Shown: piece after piece, positions 34,374-42,281 of the stretch
Layout: every line of letters starts with the position of its first letter
How positions within the stretch are numbered: position 1 is the first letter of the stretch
Assembly: GCA_030729925.1 (NCBI GenBank)
Contig: JANQWK010000086.1
Coordinates: forward strand, 1-64,000
Source of the DNA: Saprospiraceae bacterium
Lineage (GTDB): Bacteria; Bacteroidota; Bacteroidia; Chitinophagales; Saprospiraceae
DNA length: 64,000 bases
Direction of reading: 5' to 3'
The notes under the pieces: generated by a model
What the model was told of the DNA's origin: nothing
What the model saw: the letters and a program-made list of their open reading frames with translations, nothing else
Databases searched by the model: none
Program-made: the position numbers and the translations under genes

Positions 34374-35714
34374 TCAAAACTTCCGGTAAGTTCCTGACAA
34401 ATAAGCATTGGCTTCCGTTTCTCTGAATTTAGCGGTTTTGCTGTCCCAGTGCAGGGTTTTTCCCGGGAACCGTCCGGCTACCACGCCCAGCAGGATCGCT
34501 TCTGACAATCGGGCTGAATAAGAGAATGGGGCGCTGCAGCTCGCTTTACCCAGACAGGCATCCACAAACTCGTGGTAATGTTTGGGCGACTCGCCCGCGT
34601 AGTCGCGCACCGGTTCACCGAGTTGGTTATCGGGATCAAAAGTGGGGATATCGTAATCCTGGTATTGGCCGTTCACGATAAGTCGGGGAAGTTCCATAAA
34701 ATGGGGCAGTAGGAGTCGCCTGCCGTCTTTGCCAATAAACATGGCACCCTGATCGGGGAGTTTGTCGCCATTGGGCAGCTCCAGTTCCGGGCTTTTGTCG
34801 GGACCTGCTTCGCCATCGTACCAAACCCAGGTAAGCGTTTTGGTCGTAAATGGGGTTCCGGGGAAGGTATAAGTGACAACATTGCGTTCGGGGAAACCGA
34901 AATCATTGGGTTTCCGGCACTCATTTTTGACTGTTTTGGGGACATCCAGGTTGAGGGCATTGTAGGGGGTATCGAAGATATGAACGCCCATATCGCCCAG
35001 GGTAGCACAGCCGTAATCATTGAGTTTGCGCCAGTTCATCGGATGATAGACCTCCTGTTTGTAGGGCCTCTCTTTGGAAGTTCCCAGCCAGAGGTTCCAG
35101 TCGAGGGTACTCGGCACGGGATCTTCGCCACTGGGTGCGGCACCGTCATAGCCCCAATTTTTGTTGGACCAGGCGATTACCTTGCTGACTTTCCCGATGA
35201 CAGCTCCTTGGATCAGGAAGGTAGCCAATTTGTAATCGTAAAAAGAATGAACTTGTATGCCCATTTGGGTCACCAGATTTTTTTGCGCAGCGAGTTCCTT
35301 CATCGCGCGCACCTCTGACACGTAGTGCGCCAGTGGTTTTTGGCAATACACGGCCTTATCGTATTCCATGGCGAGCAGGGAAGCGGGAGCATGGGTATGG
35401 TCGGGGGTAGAAACCACCACGGCATCGAAGCTGTCGCCGTGTTGGGTAATCATATCGCGATAATCCTTGAAGCGCAGGGCATTCGGGAAGAGGTTGCCGG
35501 CTTGCGCCAAAAAAGTAGCATCCACATCGCAGAGGGCGGCGATCTCCACTTGGGGGTGAGCGGCCATGGTTTTGAGGTCTTCCAATCCCATATTGCCCAC
35601 GCCGATGTGGGCGATTCGCAATTTTTGGTTGGCTTTAGCGGCCATTAGCCCCTGTGGAAGCAAGGAAGAAGAAAGTGCGATGGCGGAATTTCTGATAAAT
35701 ATCCTTCTTTTCAT
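34374..35714 (-). CDS. Exported Gfo/Idh/MocA family oxidoreductase
   Basis: A 446-residue protein with a Tat-like signal (MKRRIFIRNSAIALSSS, twin Arg), a Rossmann motif HIGVGNMGLEDLKTM (about 36-50), and the family's active-site region VYCQKPLAHYVSE, where the E-K-P Lys is kept as QKP. The C-terminal domain has GDMGVHIFDTPYNAL. It is the third gene of a minus-strand operon after two DUF1080 proteins. Gfo/Idh/MocA enzymes next to DUF1080 proteins oxidise the 3-hydroxyl of glycosides in Bacteroides thetaiotaomicron; the same role is inferred here. Confidence 0.85.
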   Translation of the reverse strand: MKRRIFIRNSAIALSSSLLPQGLMAAKANQKLRIAHIGVGNMGLEDLKTMAAHPQVEIAALCDVDATFLAQAGNLFPNALRFKDYRDMITQHGDSFDAVVVSTPDHTHAPASLLAMEYDKAVYCQKPLAHYVSEVRAMKELAAQKNLVTQMGIQVHSFYDYKLATFLIQGAVIGKVSKVIAWSNKNWGYDGAAPSGEDPVPSTLDWNLWLGTSKERPYKQEVYHPMNWRKLNDYGCATLGDMGVHIFDTPYNALNLDVPKTVKNECRKPNDFGFPERNVVTYTFPGTPFTTKTLTWVWYDGEAGPDKSPELELPNGDKLPDQGAMFIGKDGRRLLLPHFMELPRLIVNGQYQDYDIPTFDPDNQLGEPVRDYAGESPKHYHEFVDACLGKASCSAPFSYSARLSEAILLGVVAGRFPGKTLHWDSKTAKFRETEANAYLSGTYRKF

Positions 35715-35735
35715 GAGTATAGTATTGAAAACAGT

Positions 35736-36512
35736 CTATAGAGGTCTGATTTTGATATTTCGGAACGACAATCCGCTGCCATGATCCTGGAATCCGATGA
35801 AGCCGCTTTTGAATTTGCCGTAATCGGGTGCCAGTTGCCACTTGCCGCTGTTCTTTTTGGCGTGCCAGTCGTCGCTCCAGGGCACAAACGACACCAGCAG
35901 GGCATCGTTGAGGTAGTACTCGGCCTTTTCCGGAGTAAACACGATCCGGGTCGTATTCCATTGTCCGGCGGGGTTGAGTTTCTTGACGGTAGTATCTGGG
36001 GGGTACATGGCATAATCTGCTCCGGTACTTTGCAGGAGCTGGAGCTGTTCGGGATTTTCGGTAAAGCCCAGACTGCGGTTGTACTCGGTGATATCGTGAA
36101 ATTTGGTGTAATTTTCATCATCAATCAACTGGTATTCCGGTGCCACTTCCGGGATGCCGTCATAGCCTTCCACCACGTGGTAAAAAATACCGCTGTTGCC
36201 TCCGGGTGGGATGTTCCACTCCACAACCAACTCAAAATTATCGAACTCTCGGGCTCCGTAGATGATATCCTTGCTGCCTTTGTAGTCGTAATCCTGCTCT
36301 AAGACGATTTCGGTAGAAAAAGTCAGCACACTGTCCACGATCGTCCAGCCGGGCGGAAGCACCTCGGCATTATAGCCGCGCCAGCCTTCCATAGAACTGC
36401 CATCGAAGAGGGTAATCCAATCACTTTCCGCTTCAGGCGGCTGTGGGGCACAGGCGGAAAAAACGGTAAGCAGTGCCAGCACACCGGGCACGTACAACTT
36501 ATTAACGTTCAT
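35736..36512 (-). CDS. DUF1080 lipoprotein, putative 3-keto-glycoside lyase/hydrolase
   Basis: A 258-residue lipoprotein (lipobox VFSAC, Cys20 when started at the ATG 36512; the frame opens at 36554). The DUF1080 beta-sandwich is shown by WITLFDGSSMEGWRGYN, FELVVEWNIPPGGNSGIFYHV and IGFQDHGSGLSFRNIKIRPL. DUF1080 proteins include enzymes that split 3-keto-glycosides. It follows the other DUF1080 gene by 11 bases and precedes the Gfo/Idh/MocA gene by 21, so the three are very probably one operon. Confidence 0.85.
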   Translation of the reverse strand: MNVNKLYVPGVLALLTVFSACAPQPPEAESDWITLFDGSSMEGWRGYNAEVLPPGWTIVDSVLTFSTEIVLEQDYDYKGSKDIIYGAREFDNFELVVEWNIPPGGNSGIFYHVVEGYDGIPEVAPEYQLIDDENYTKFHDITEYNRSLGFTENPEQLQLLQSTGADYAMYPPDTTVKKLNPAGQWNTTRIVFTPEKAEYYLNDALLVSFVPWSDDWHAKKNSGKWQLAPDYGKFKSGFIGFQDHGSGLSFRNIKIRPL

Positions 36513-36523
36513 AAAAGCTGCTG

Positions 36524-37114
36524 TTAAAGGGGTTTCAGTTGAATATTTTTCCAATACACCTTGATGCCGCCGCCATCGTGGATCTGCAGGGCAATAGCGC
36601 CTTTACCCGCCCCAATACCGTCATCCACGAGGCTGATCATCTTATGTCCGTTGAGCCAGGTGCTGACCTTTGCGTCCACTACCCGGATCTTTAGGGTGTT
36701 CCATTCGCCCATGCGAAGGTGCTTTTCTTTGCTGCTTTTGGGCTGTATGAGCCAGCCGCGGCCATACGATTCATAGATCCCGCCGGTGTGCAATCCGGGG
36801 GGTGCTACCTCGACCTGCCAACCACTGATTTTGGTGCCTTCCACCGTTGAACGAAAGAAGACCCCGCTGTTGCCATCGGCTTCCTGGCGGAACTCCAGGG
36901 TGAGTTCAAAGTTGTCATAGAAGTCAAGGGTACTCAGATAACCATAGGCTTTGTCCGGGCCGCTTTCACAAACCAAAGCCCCGTTTTCGACATACCATTT
37001 TTCGGTGCCGTGGATTTGCCATCCGCTCAGGTCTTTGCCGTTAAACAAGCTGATCTGCGCATATATCGCCGGCGTTAGCAAGGAGAGCACGACAAATAGA
37101 AGGTGATTTTTCAT
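36524..37114 (-). CDS. DUF1080 periplasmic protein, putative 3-keto-glycoside lyase/hydrolase
   Basis: A 196-residue protein with a signal peptide ending IYAQ (not a lipoprotein). DUF1080 features are SLFNGKDLSGWQIHG, FELTLEFRQEADGNSGVFFRS and GAIALQIHDGGGIKVYWKNIQLKPL. It is a compact, shorter paralogue of its downstream neighbour, and first gene of the operon. The start at 37114 is preferred over 37126 because it gives the clean signal MKNHLLFVVLSLL. The two paralogues may differ in substrate or location (soluble versus lipid-anchored). Confidence 0.85.
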   Translation of the reverse strand: MKNHLLFVVLSLLTPAIYAQISLFNGKDLSGWQIHGTEKWYVENGALVCESGPDKAYGYLSTLDFYDNFELTLEFRQEADGNSGVFFRSTVEGTKISGWQVEVAPPGLHTGGIYESYGRGWLIQPKSSKEKHLRMGEWNTLKIRVVDAKVSTWLNGHKMISLVDDGIGAGKGAIALQIHDGGGIKVYWKNIQLKPL

Positions 37115-37201
37115 AGCTACATTCAATAGGTTGAAACGACAATTTAATCATTTTTGCCGGGGCATCAAATGTTTTGCCCTTACCCAAAAAAAATTTCAAC
37201 A

Positions 37202-37294
37202 TAACCTGGGATGGAGGGTTACTTTTGGCGGGGGTGAAGGGATTAATAGGGGTAAATCAGGTGCAAGCCACCTTAAGGTGCCTTGCACCTGATT
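37202..37294 (-). repeat. Dispersed intergenic repeat, copy B, with 40-bp imperfect palindrome
   Basis: On the minus strand 37267-37202 matches copy A at the left edge of the window. At its end a palindrome spans 37255-37294. Its outer 13-bp arms are AATCAGGTGCAAG and CTTGCACCTGATT, there is one mismatched pair (C/C), and the inner 12 bp CACCTTAAGGTG are a perfect palindrome. As RNA this would be a long hairpin, but no T tract follows directly. It lies between the divergent DUF1080 operon and the VOC gene. Confidence 0.65.
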
Positions 37295-37331
37295 AATAAA
37301 TATTTGAAAACCAATACTTTAAATTTATTTT

Positions 37332-37730
37332 ATGCATCAACGCCTACATCAAATTGCGCTGGTCGTAAGGGACTACGACGAAGCGATTGCTTTTTACACG
37401 GAAAAACTGGCATTTCGGTTGGTTGAGGATACCCGGCTGACGCCGGAAAAACGTTGGGTGGTGGTACAGCCGCCGGGGGAGGACAGTTGTTGTTTGTTGC
37501 TGGCTAAGGCGGCAAATGGCGAGCAATTGACCCGGGTGGGCAATCAGACGGGGGGTCGGGTTTTTTTGTTTTTGCATACGGATGATTTGCAGCGGGACCA
37601 TGCGCGTTTGCTGCGAGAAGAGATAGTGATTGTGCGTGGCCCGGTGGAAGAGCCTTTCGGGAAGGTACTCGTTTTTGAAGATTTGTACGGAAATCTATGG
37701 GATCTGATTGAGCCGATAAAACCTGCATAG
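37332..37730 (+). CDS. VOC (glyoxalase/bleomycin-resistance fold) family protein
   Basis: A 132-residue VOC-fold protein. MHQRLHQIALVVRDYDEAIAFY is the typical opening, with His6 as a likely metal ligand. LRWVV-like strands and FLHTDDLQRDHARL form the second half, and the end VFEDLYGNLWDLIEP carries the usual second-half Glu. Members include glyoxalases and dioxygenases; the substrate is unknown. It sits beside the repeat palindrome and 72 bases before the pectin locus begins. Confidence 0.88.
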   Translation: MHQRLHQIALVVRDYDEAIAFYTEKLAFRLVEDTRLTPEKRWVVVQPPGEDSCCLLLAKAANGEQLTRVGNQTGGRVFLFLHTDDLQRDHARLLREEIVIVRGPVEEPFGKVLVFEDLYGNLWDLIEPIKPA

Positions 37731-37802
37731 CAATTGTGAAAAAATGCGCAGGGGGGGTGGATTTTTTCCGGTAAACTTGCCTTTCAACTAACCGGATTGC
37801 TT

Positions 37803-39020
37803 ATGAAACGTTATTCCCTCCCCCTTGCTGCAGGTTTGGTGTTTTTTGCCGCCTGCGGCAGTCCTGAAGAAAAAATGGCCATCAGATTGTCTAATCCCTC
37901 CGAAGGGGCAGTGACAGATGCGGCAGTTGTGCTGGATCCCGCCCAGCTTCCCCCGGCGGACTGGTCGAAAACGGCTTTTTTTGCCGCAGGGGCGGCCTTG
38001 CCTTTTCAGGCGAATGACGTGGATGGCGACGGACAGGTGGATGAAATCGTGTTGCTGACCAGCCTGGAAGCAGGAGGGACTCAGCTGGTGGAGCTGCAGG
38101 AGGTGGACGAGCTTCCCGCGTTTCCAAAACGCACCCAGGCAGAGTTGTCGCACAAGGTGGGAGGTACCTGGGAGGAGCGTGTTTACCAGGGTGGGGAGTT
38201 CCAAAACGTGGATGCGCTGCGGGTTCCGGCAGAACACACCGACCATTCCTTCTATATCCGCTACGAGGGGCCCGGCTGGGAGTCCGACAAGGTGGGATAC
38301 CGCTTTTACCTCGATTGGCGCAATGCGACCGATATTTTCGGCAAAACGGTTCCGGATATGGTGCTGCAGGATGTCGGCCAGGATGGTTTCGATTCCTACC
38401 ACGAAATGGCCAATTGGGGCATGGATGTGCTCAAGGTAGGACAGTCCCTGGGCGTGGGAAGTTTTGGGACCTGGGAAAACGGCAAGGCGGAGCGAGTGGC
38501 GCTGACCGATTCTATTTTTTGCGCGGTAGCGGCAAACGGTCCTGTGCATTCGATGATTCGAACCGAGTATTTGGGCTGGCAAGCCGGGGGCAAAAAACAG
38601 GATCTTCGGTCCGAATTGTCTATTGTGGCAGGGAGTCGCCTTACCCAACATACCCTCAACTGGGAACAACCTCTGGATAGTTTGTGCACGGGGATCGTGA
38701 AACTCGACAATTCGGAACTGCTGACAAATACCTCCGGCACCTGGGGATACCTGGCCACTTGGGGGCAACAGAGTCTGAACAACGATATGCTGGGCATGGC
38801 GGTGTTGTTTCGCTCGGCCGATGCACTGGCTCTGACCGCCGATGAACATAGCCATGTGGTCGTCCTCCAAGCTGAGCCCGACAACCAATTGACGTACTAC
38901 TTCCTGGGAGCTTGGGAAAAAGAACCCGGCGGTATTACCACCCGCGAAGCCTTCATAGCGTATTTGGATGAGGTGCTGGCACAACTCAACCAACCCCTGC
39001 TTGTACAATATAACCCCTAA
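37803..39020 (+). CDS. DUF4861 family lipoprotein in the pectin locus
   Basis: A 405-residue lipoprotein (lipobox FFAAC, Cys18). It begins with a small beta domain (RLSNPSEGAVTDAAVVL), has a VDGDGQVDEIVLL Asp-rich loop and then a large beta-sandwich-like domain (SDKVGYRFYLDWRNATDIFGK, YHEMANWGMDVLKVGQSLGVG). Proteins of the DUF4861 family are recurrent neighbours of uronate catabolic genes in Bacteroidota, but I know of no firm activity. The ATG at 37803 is used; the in-frame TTG at 37797 is an unlikely start. KduI follows 11 bases later. A carbohydrate-active enzyme acting on uronate oligomers is a fair guess. Confidence 0.75.
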   Translation: MKRYSLPLAAGLVFFAACGSPEEKMAIRLSNPSEGAVTDAAVVLDPAQLPPADWSKTAFFAAGAALPFQANDVDGDGQVDEIVLLTSLEAGGTQLVELQEVDELPAFPKRTQAELSHKVGGTWEERVYQGGEFQNVDALRVPAEHTDHSFYIRYEGPGWESDKVGYRFYLDWRNATDIFGKTVPDMVLQDVGQDGFDSYHEMANWGMDVLKVGQSLGVGSFGTWENGKAERVALTDSIFCAVAANGPVHSMIRTEYLGWQAGGKKQDLRSELSIVAGSRLTQHTLNWEQPLDSLCTGIVKLDNSELLTNTSGTWGYLATWGQQSLNNDMLGMAVLFRSADALALTADEHSHVVVLQAEPDNQLTYYFLGAWEKEPGGITTREAFIAYLDEVLAQLNQPLLVQYNP

Positions 39021-39031
39021 ATACCAACCAG

Positions 39032-39862
39032 ATGGAAATCAAGTATGCAGCACACCCCGAGGATGTGAAGTCCTACGGCACCAATCGCCTTCGCTCGGCT
39101 TTCCTGAGTACCAACTTGCTGGTAGAGGACGAAATACGACTGGTTTACACCCACTATGACCGCTTCGTGTACGGCGGGATCAAGCCTGTCGGCAAAACCC
39201 TTACGCTGGGCACCTACGACGAACTCAAATCGGATTTTTTCCTGCAAAGGCGCGAAATGGGGGTCATTAACGTAGGTGGATCCGGTGTGATCCGGGTTGA
39301 CGGGCAGGCGCATGTGATGGACAAATACGATGTACTTTATGTCGGAAGAGGCGCACAGGAGCTGGTCTTTGAAAGTCAATTGCCCGGGCAGCCGGCACTT
39401 TTCTACCTCAACTCCTGTCCGGCTCATCAGACCTTTCCCACGGTAAAAAACAGCAGGGCGCAGGCCAACAAGGTGGAACTGGGCGATCAGCTCACCATCA
39501 ATAAGCGCACCCTGTATCAGTACATTCACGAAAACGGAATTGCGAGCGCCCAATTGGTGATGGGGTACACCGAGCTTGCACCCGGAAATGCCTGGAATAC
39601 CTTCCCGCCGCATACCCACGACCGCCGCATGGAAGTGTATTTTTATTTCGACCTTCCGGAAGATCAAATTGTGGTTCATTTTATGGGGCAACCCGACGAG
39701 TCCCGGCATCTTGCGGTGCACAACCATCAGGCTGTGCTGTCGCCTCCCTGGTCTATCCATTCGGGGGCGGGAACCAGTGCTTATTGTTTTGTGTGGGGCA
39801 TGGCCGGAGAAAACAAAGCATTTACGGATATGGACGGGATTTCCCTGCTGGAATTTAGATAA
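39032..39862 (+). CDS. kduI: 5-dehydro-4-deoxy-D-glucuronate isomerase KduI
   Basis: KduI isomerises 5-keto-4-deoxyuronate, the product of unsaturated uronate ring opening, to 3-deoxy-D-glycero-2,5-hexodiulosonate in the cytoplasm. The 276-residue cupin has zinc ligands His194, His196, Glu201 (in PPHTHDRRMEVYFYF) and His243 (SPPWSIHSG), with the same spacing as the E. coli enzyme. No signal peptide. It is followed by kduD after 11 bases, the next enzyme in the path. Confidence 0.95.
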   Translation: MEIKYAAHPEDVKSYGTNRLRSAFLSTNLLVEDEIRLVYTHYDRFVYGGIKPVGKTLTLGTYDELKSDFFLQRREMGVINVGGSGVIRVDGQAHVMDKYDVLYVGRGAQELVFESQLPGQPALFYLNSCPAHQTFPTVKNSRAQANKVELGDQLTINKRTLYQYIHENGIASAQLVMGYTELAPGNAWNTFPPHTHDRRMEVYFYFDLPEDQIVVHFMGQPDESRHLAVHNHQAVLSPPWSIHSGAGTSAYCFVWGMAGENKAFTDMDGISLLEFR

Positions 39863-39873
39863 AACAAAGGAAT

Positions 39874-40641
39874 ATGGTATTGGATAGCTTTAGACTAGAC
39901 GGCAAACTGGCGCTGGTGACGGGCTGCAAGCGAGGTATCGGATATGCGATGGCTGTGGCACTGGCAGAAGCCGGGGCGGATATCATCGGGGTGTCGGCTT
40001 CCCTGGAGCCGGAGGGGTCGGCTATTGCAAAAGCAGTAACGGGTAGTGGTAGAAAGTTTTATGCGTATTCCTGTGATTTTAGCGACCGGGGGGAACTCTA
40101 TACTTTCTTGGGAAACATCCGCGCTTCCCATCCCGTCCCGGATATTTTGGTCAACAATGCGGGGACTATCCTGCGTGCTCCGGCAGCGGAACACCCGGAC
40201 GACTATTGGGATAAAGTTCTTGCGATCAACCTGGACGCTCAGTTTATTTTGAGTCGTGAAATTGGTCGGTCCATGATAGCCAGAGGCAGTGGAAAGATCA
40301 TTTTTACAGCTTCTTTACTGACTTTTCAGGGGGGGATCACGGTGCCAGGCTATGCGGCATCCAAGGGAGCTATCGGGCAACTGACCATGGCGCTGTCCAA
40401 CGAATGGGCCGCCCACGGGGTGCAGGTCAATGCGATTGCTCCAGGGTATATCGCCACGGACAATACGGAAGCCCTGCGCCAGGATCCTCAACGCAGCGCG
40501 GCTATTTTAGGGCGTATCCCGGCAGGCCGATGGGGCAGTCCGGAAGATTTTAAAGGGCCGATTGTCTTTCTGGCTTCTTCCGCTTCGGACTATATGAGCG
40601 GAACCATCCTGACGGTGGACGGGGGCTGGATGGGCAGGTAA
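39874..40641 (+). CDS. kduD: 2-dehydro-3-deoxy-D-gluconate 5-dehydrogenase KduD
   Basis: KduD reduces 3-deoxy-D-glycero-2,5-hexodiulosonate to 2-keto-3-deoxygluconate. The 255-residue short-chain dehydrogenase has the NAD loop GCKRGIG near residues 15-21, NNAG in the middle, and the catalytic Tyr160-x-x-x-Lys164 (YAASK). The start MVLDSFRLDGKLALVTG and IPAGRWGSPEDFKGPIVFLA match the family. Tightly coupled to kduI; a GH43 gene follows 17 bases later. Confidence 0.94.
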   Translation: MVLDSFRLDGKLALVTGCKRGIGYAMAVALAEAGADIIGVSASLEPEGSAIAKAVTGSGRKFYAYSCDFSDRGELYTFLGNIRASHPVPDILVNNAGTILRAPAAEHPDDYWDKVLAINLDAQFILSREIGRSMIARGSGKIIFTASLLTFQGGITVPGYAASKGAIGQLTMALSNEWAAHGVQVNAIAPGYIATDNTEALRQDPQRSAAILGRIPAGRWGSPEDFKGPIVFLASSASDYMSGTILTVDGGWMGR

Positions 40642-40658
40642 GTATAAAAAACAACTTC

Positions 40659-42272
40659 ATGAAAAACGAAACATCCAACTGGCTGGTGACAGCCCTGTTC
40701 TTGCTTTGCCATCACGGTTTGACAGGGCAGGTGTGGCGCGCTGATAACGGCGATGGTACTTATTCCAATCCCATTTTGTATGCCGACTATTCCGATCCGG
40801 ATGTGATCCGAGTGGGGGACGACTATTACATGACCGCTTCGAGCTTCAATTGCACCCCCGGATTGCCGATTCTGCATTCCAAAGACCTCGTTAACTGGTC
40901 GCTGATCAATTACGCCTTGCCCAGGCAGTATCCCGAGGAGGTTTTTGACCAACCCCAGCATTTCAAGGGCGTATGGGCACCCTGCATCCGCTACCGCGAT
41001 GGGATATACTACATTTATTACGGAGATCCCGATTTTGGGATTTATCAGTTGAAGGCGGAAGATCCGGCGGGGGAGTGGTCGGAACCGGTGTTGGTCAAAC
41101 CGGGCAAGGGACTGATAGATTCCTCCCCCCTTTGGGATGACGACGGACAAGCCTACCTGGTACACGCCTGGGCTGCCAGCCGCGTACAGGTCAATTCTCT
41201 GCTCACGGTGCACCGGATGAATTCGGAAGGTACGCGGGTTCTGGATCGCGGCAAACACGTATTCGACGGACACGATGCCCATCCGACGGTAGAGGGTCCC
41301 AAGTTTTATAAGCGCAAGGGCTATTACTATATTTTTGCCCCGGCAGGCGGGGTCGCCACGGGTTGGCAACTGGTACTGCGTTCGCGCAACATCTATGGGC
41401 CGTATGAGGAAAAAGTGGTACTTGCCCAGGGAAATACCGCCATTAACGGCCCTCATCAGGGAGCATGGGTGGATACTCCGGAGGGTACCTCTTGGTTTAT
41501 CCATTTTCAGGATGTAGAGGCTTATGGCAGGATTGTACACCTTCAGCCTGTGCAATGGGTGGATGATTGGCCGGTAATCGGTGCAGATCCGGATGGGGAT
41601 GGCATGGGTGAGCCGGTACTGCGGCATGTAAAACCCCATGCGGATACCAAACACTTATCTGTGAGTCCACCCGAAAGCGATGAATTTTCCGGTGGGGAAC
41701 TCGGTTTGCAGTGGCAATGGCACGCCAATCCGCAGTTGGTATGGTCGGCGCTCCTTCCGGGAAAAGACCACCTTCGCTTGTTTGCCCTACCGCGCTCAGC
41801 CCAATTTATCAACCACTGGGAAACACCCAACCTGCTGCTGCAGAAATTCCCTGCCCCCGATTTTACCGCTACCGCAAAAATCACCCTCGAGGCTACTGAT
41901 GCAGACCAAAGTGGCGGACTGCTGGTCATGGGAAGAAGTTACAGTGCCCTGCAACTGACAAAAGTTTCCGATGGCTACGTACTCCAACAGGTCATTTGTG
42001 AACAGGCGGATAAAGGAAAGCCGGAGGTTGTGGTAGCCTCGCGCCCGCTTCGCGAAAAAAACCTTTATCTCCGGGTACAGGTCAGAGGGCCTGAAGCGCG
42101 GTGTACGTTTAGTTTCAGTACGGACGGACAAACTTTTGAACCCATCGGGGACCCTTTCACGGCTGTTCCGGGCGGGTGGATCGGTGCAAAAGTGGGTTTG
42201 TTTGCCGGAAAAGGATCGGGTTCGGCCCGCGGAGGATATCTGGATGTGGACTGGTTTAGGATCACCCCTTAA
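40659..42272 (+). CDS. Glycoside hydrolase family 43 with C-terminal sandwich domain
   Basis: A 537-residue exported enzyme. After a signal peptide, the five-bladed GH43 propeller (about 28-330) starts NPILYADYSDPDVIRVGDDYYMTAS (the base Asp lies in the D-P-D region), continues with SSPLWDDDGQAYLVH (transition-state Asp region), and has the acid Glu in PTVEGPKFYKRKGYYYIF. A C-terminal beta-sandwich domain (about 345-535) with LQWQWHANP and LFAGKGSGSARGGYLDVDWF is typical of GH43 beta-xylosidase/arabinofuranosidase types. In a pectin locus it probably removes arabinose or xylose side chains (inference). Confidence 0.9.
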   Translation: MKNETSNWLVTALFLLCHHGLTGQVWRADNGDGTYSNPILYADYSDPDVIRVGDDYYMTASSFNCTPGLPILHSKDLVNWSLINYALPRQYPEEVFDQPQHFKGVWAPCIRYRDGIYYIYYGDPDFGIYQLKAEDPAGEWSEPVLVKPGKGLIDSSPLWDDDGQAYLVHAWAASRVQVNSLLTVHRMNSEGTRVLDRGKHVFDGHDAHPTVEGPKFYKRKGYYYIFAPAGGVATGWQLVLRSRNIYGPYEEKVVLAQGNTAINGPHQGAWVDTPEGTSWFIHFQDVEAYGRIVHLQPVQWVDDWPVIGADPDGDGMGEPVLRHVKPHADTKHLSVSPPESDEFSGGELGLQWQWHANPQLVWSALLPGKDHLRLFALPRSAQFINHWETPNLLLQKFPAPDFTATAKITLEATDADQSGGLLVMGRSYSALQLTKVSDGYVLQQVICEQADKGKPEVVVASRPLREKNLYLRVQVRGPEARCTFSFSTDGQTFEPIGDPFTAVPGGWIGAKVGLFAGKGSGSARGGYLDVDWFRITP

Positions 42273-42281
42273 AATTTGCTT

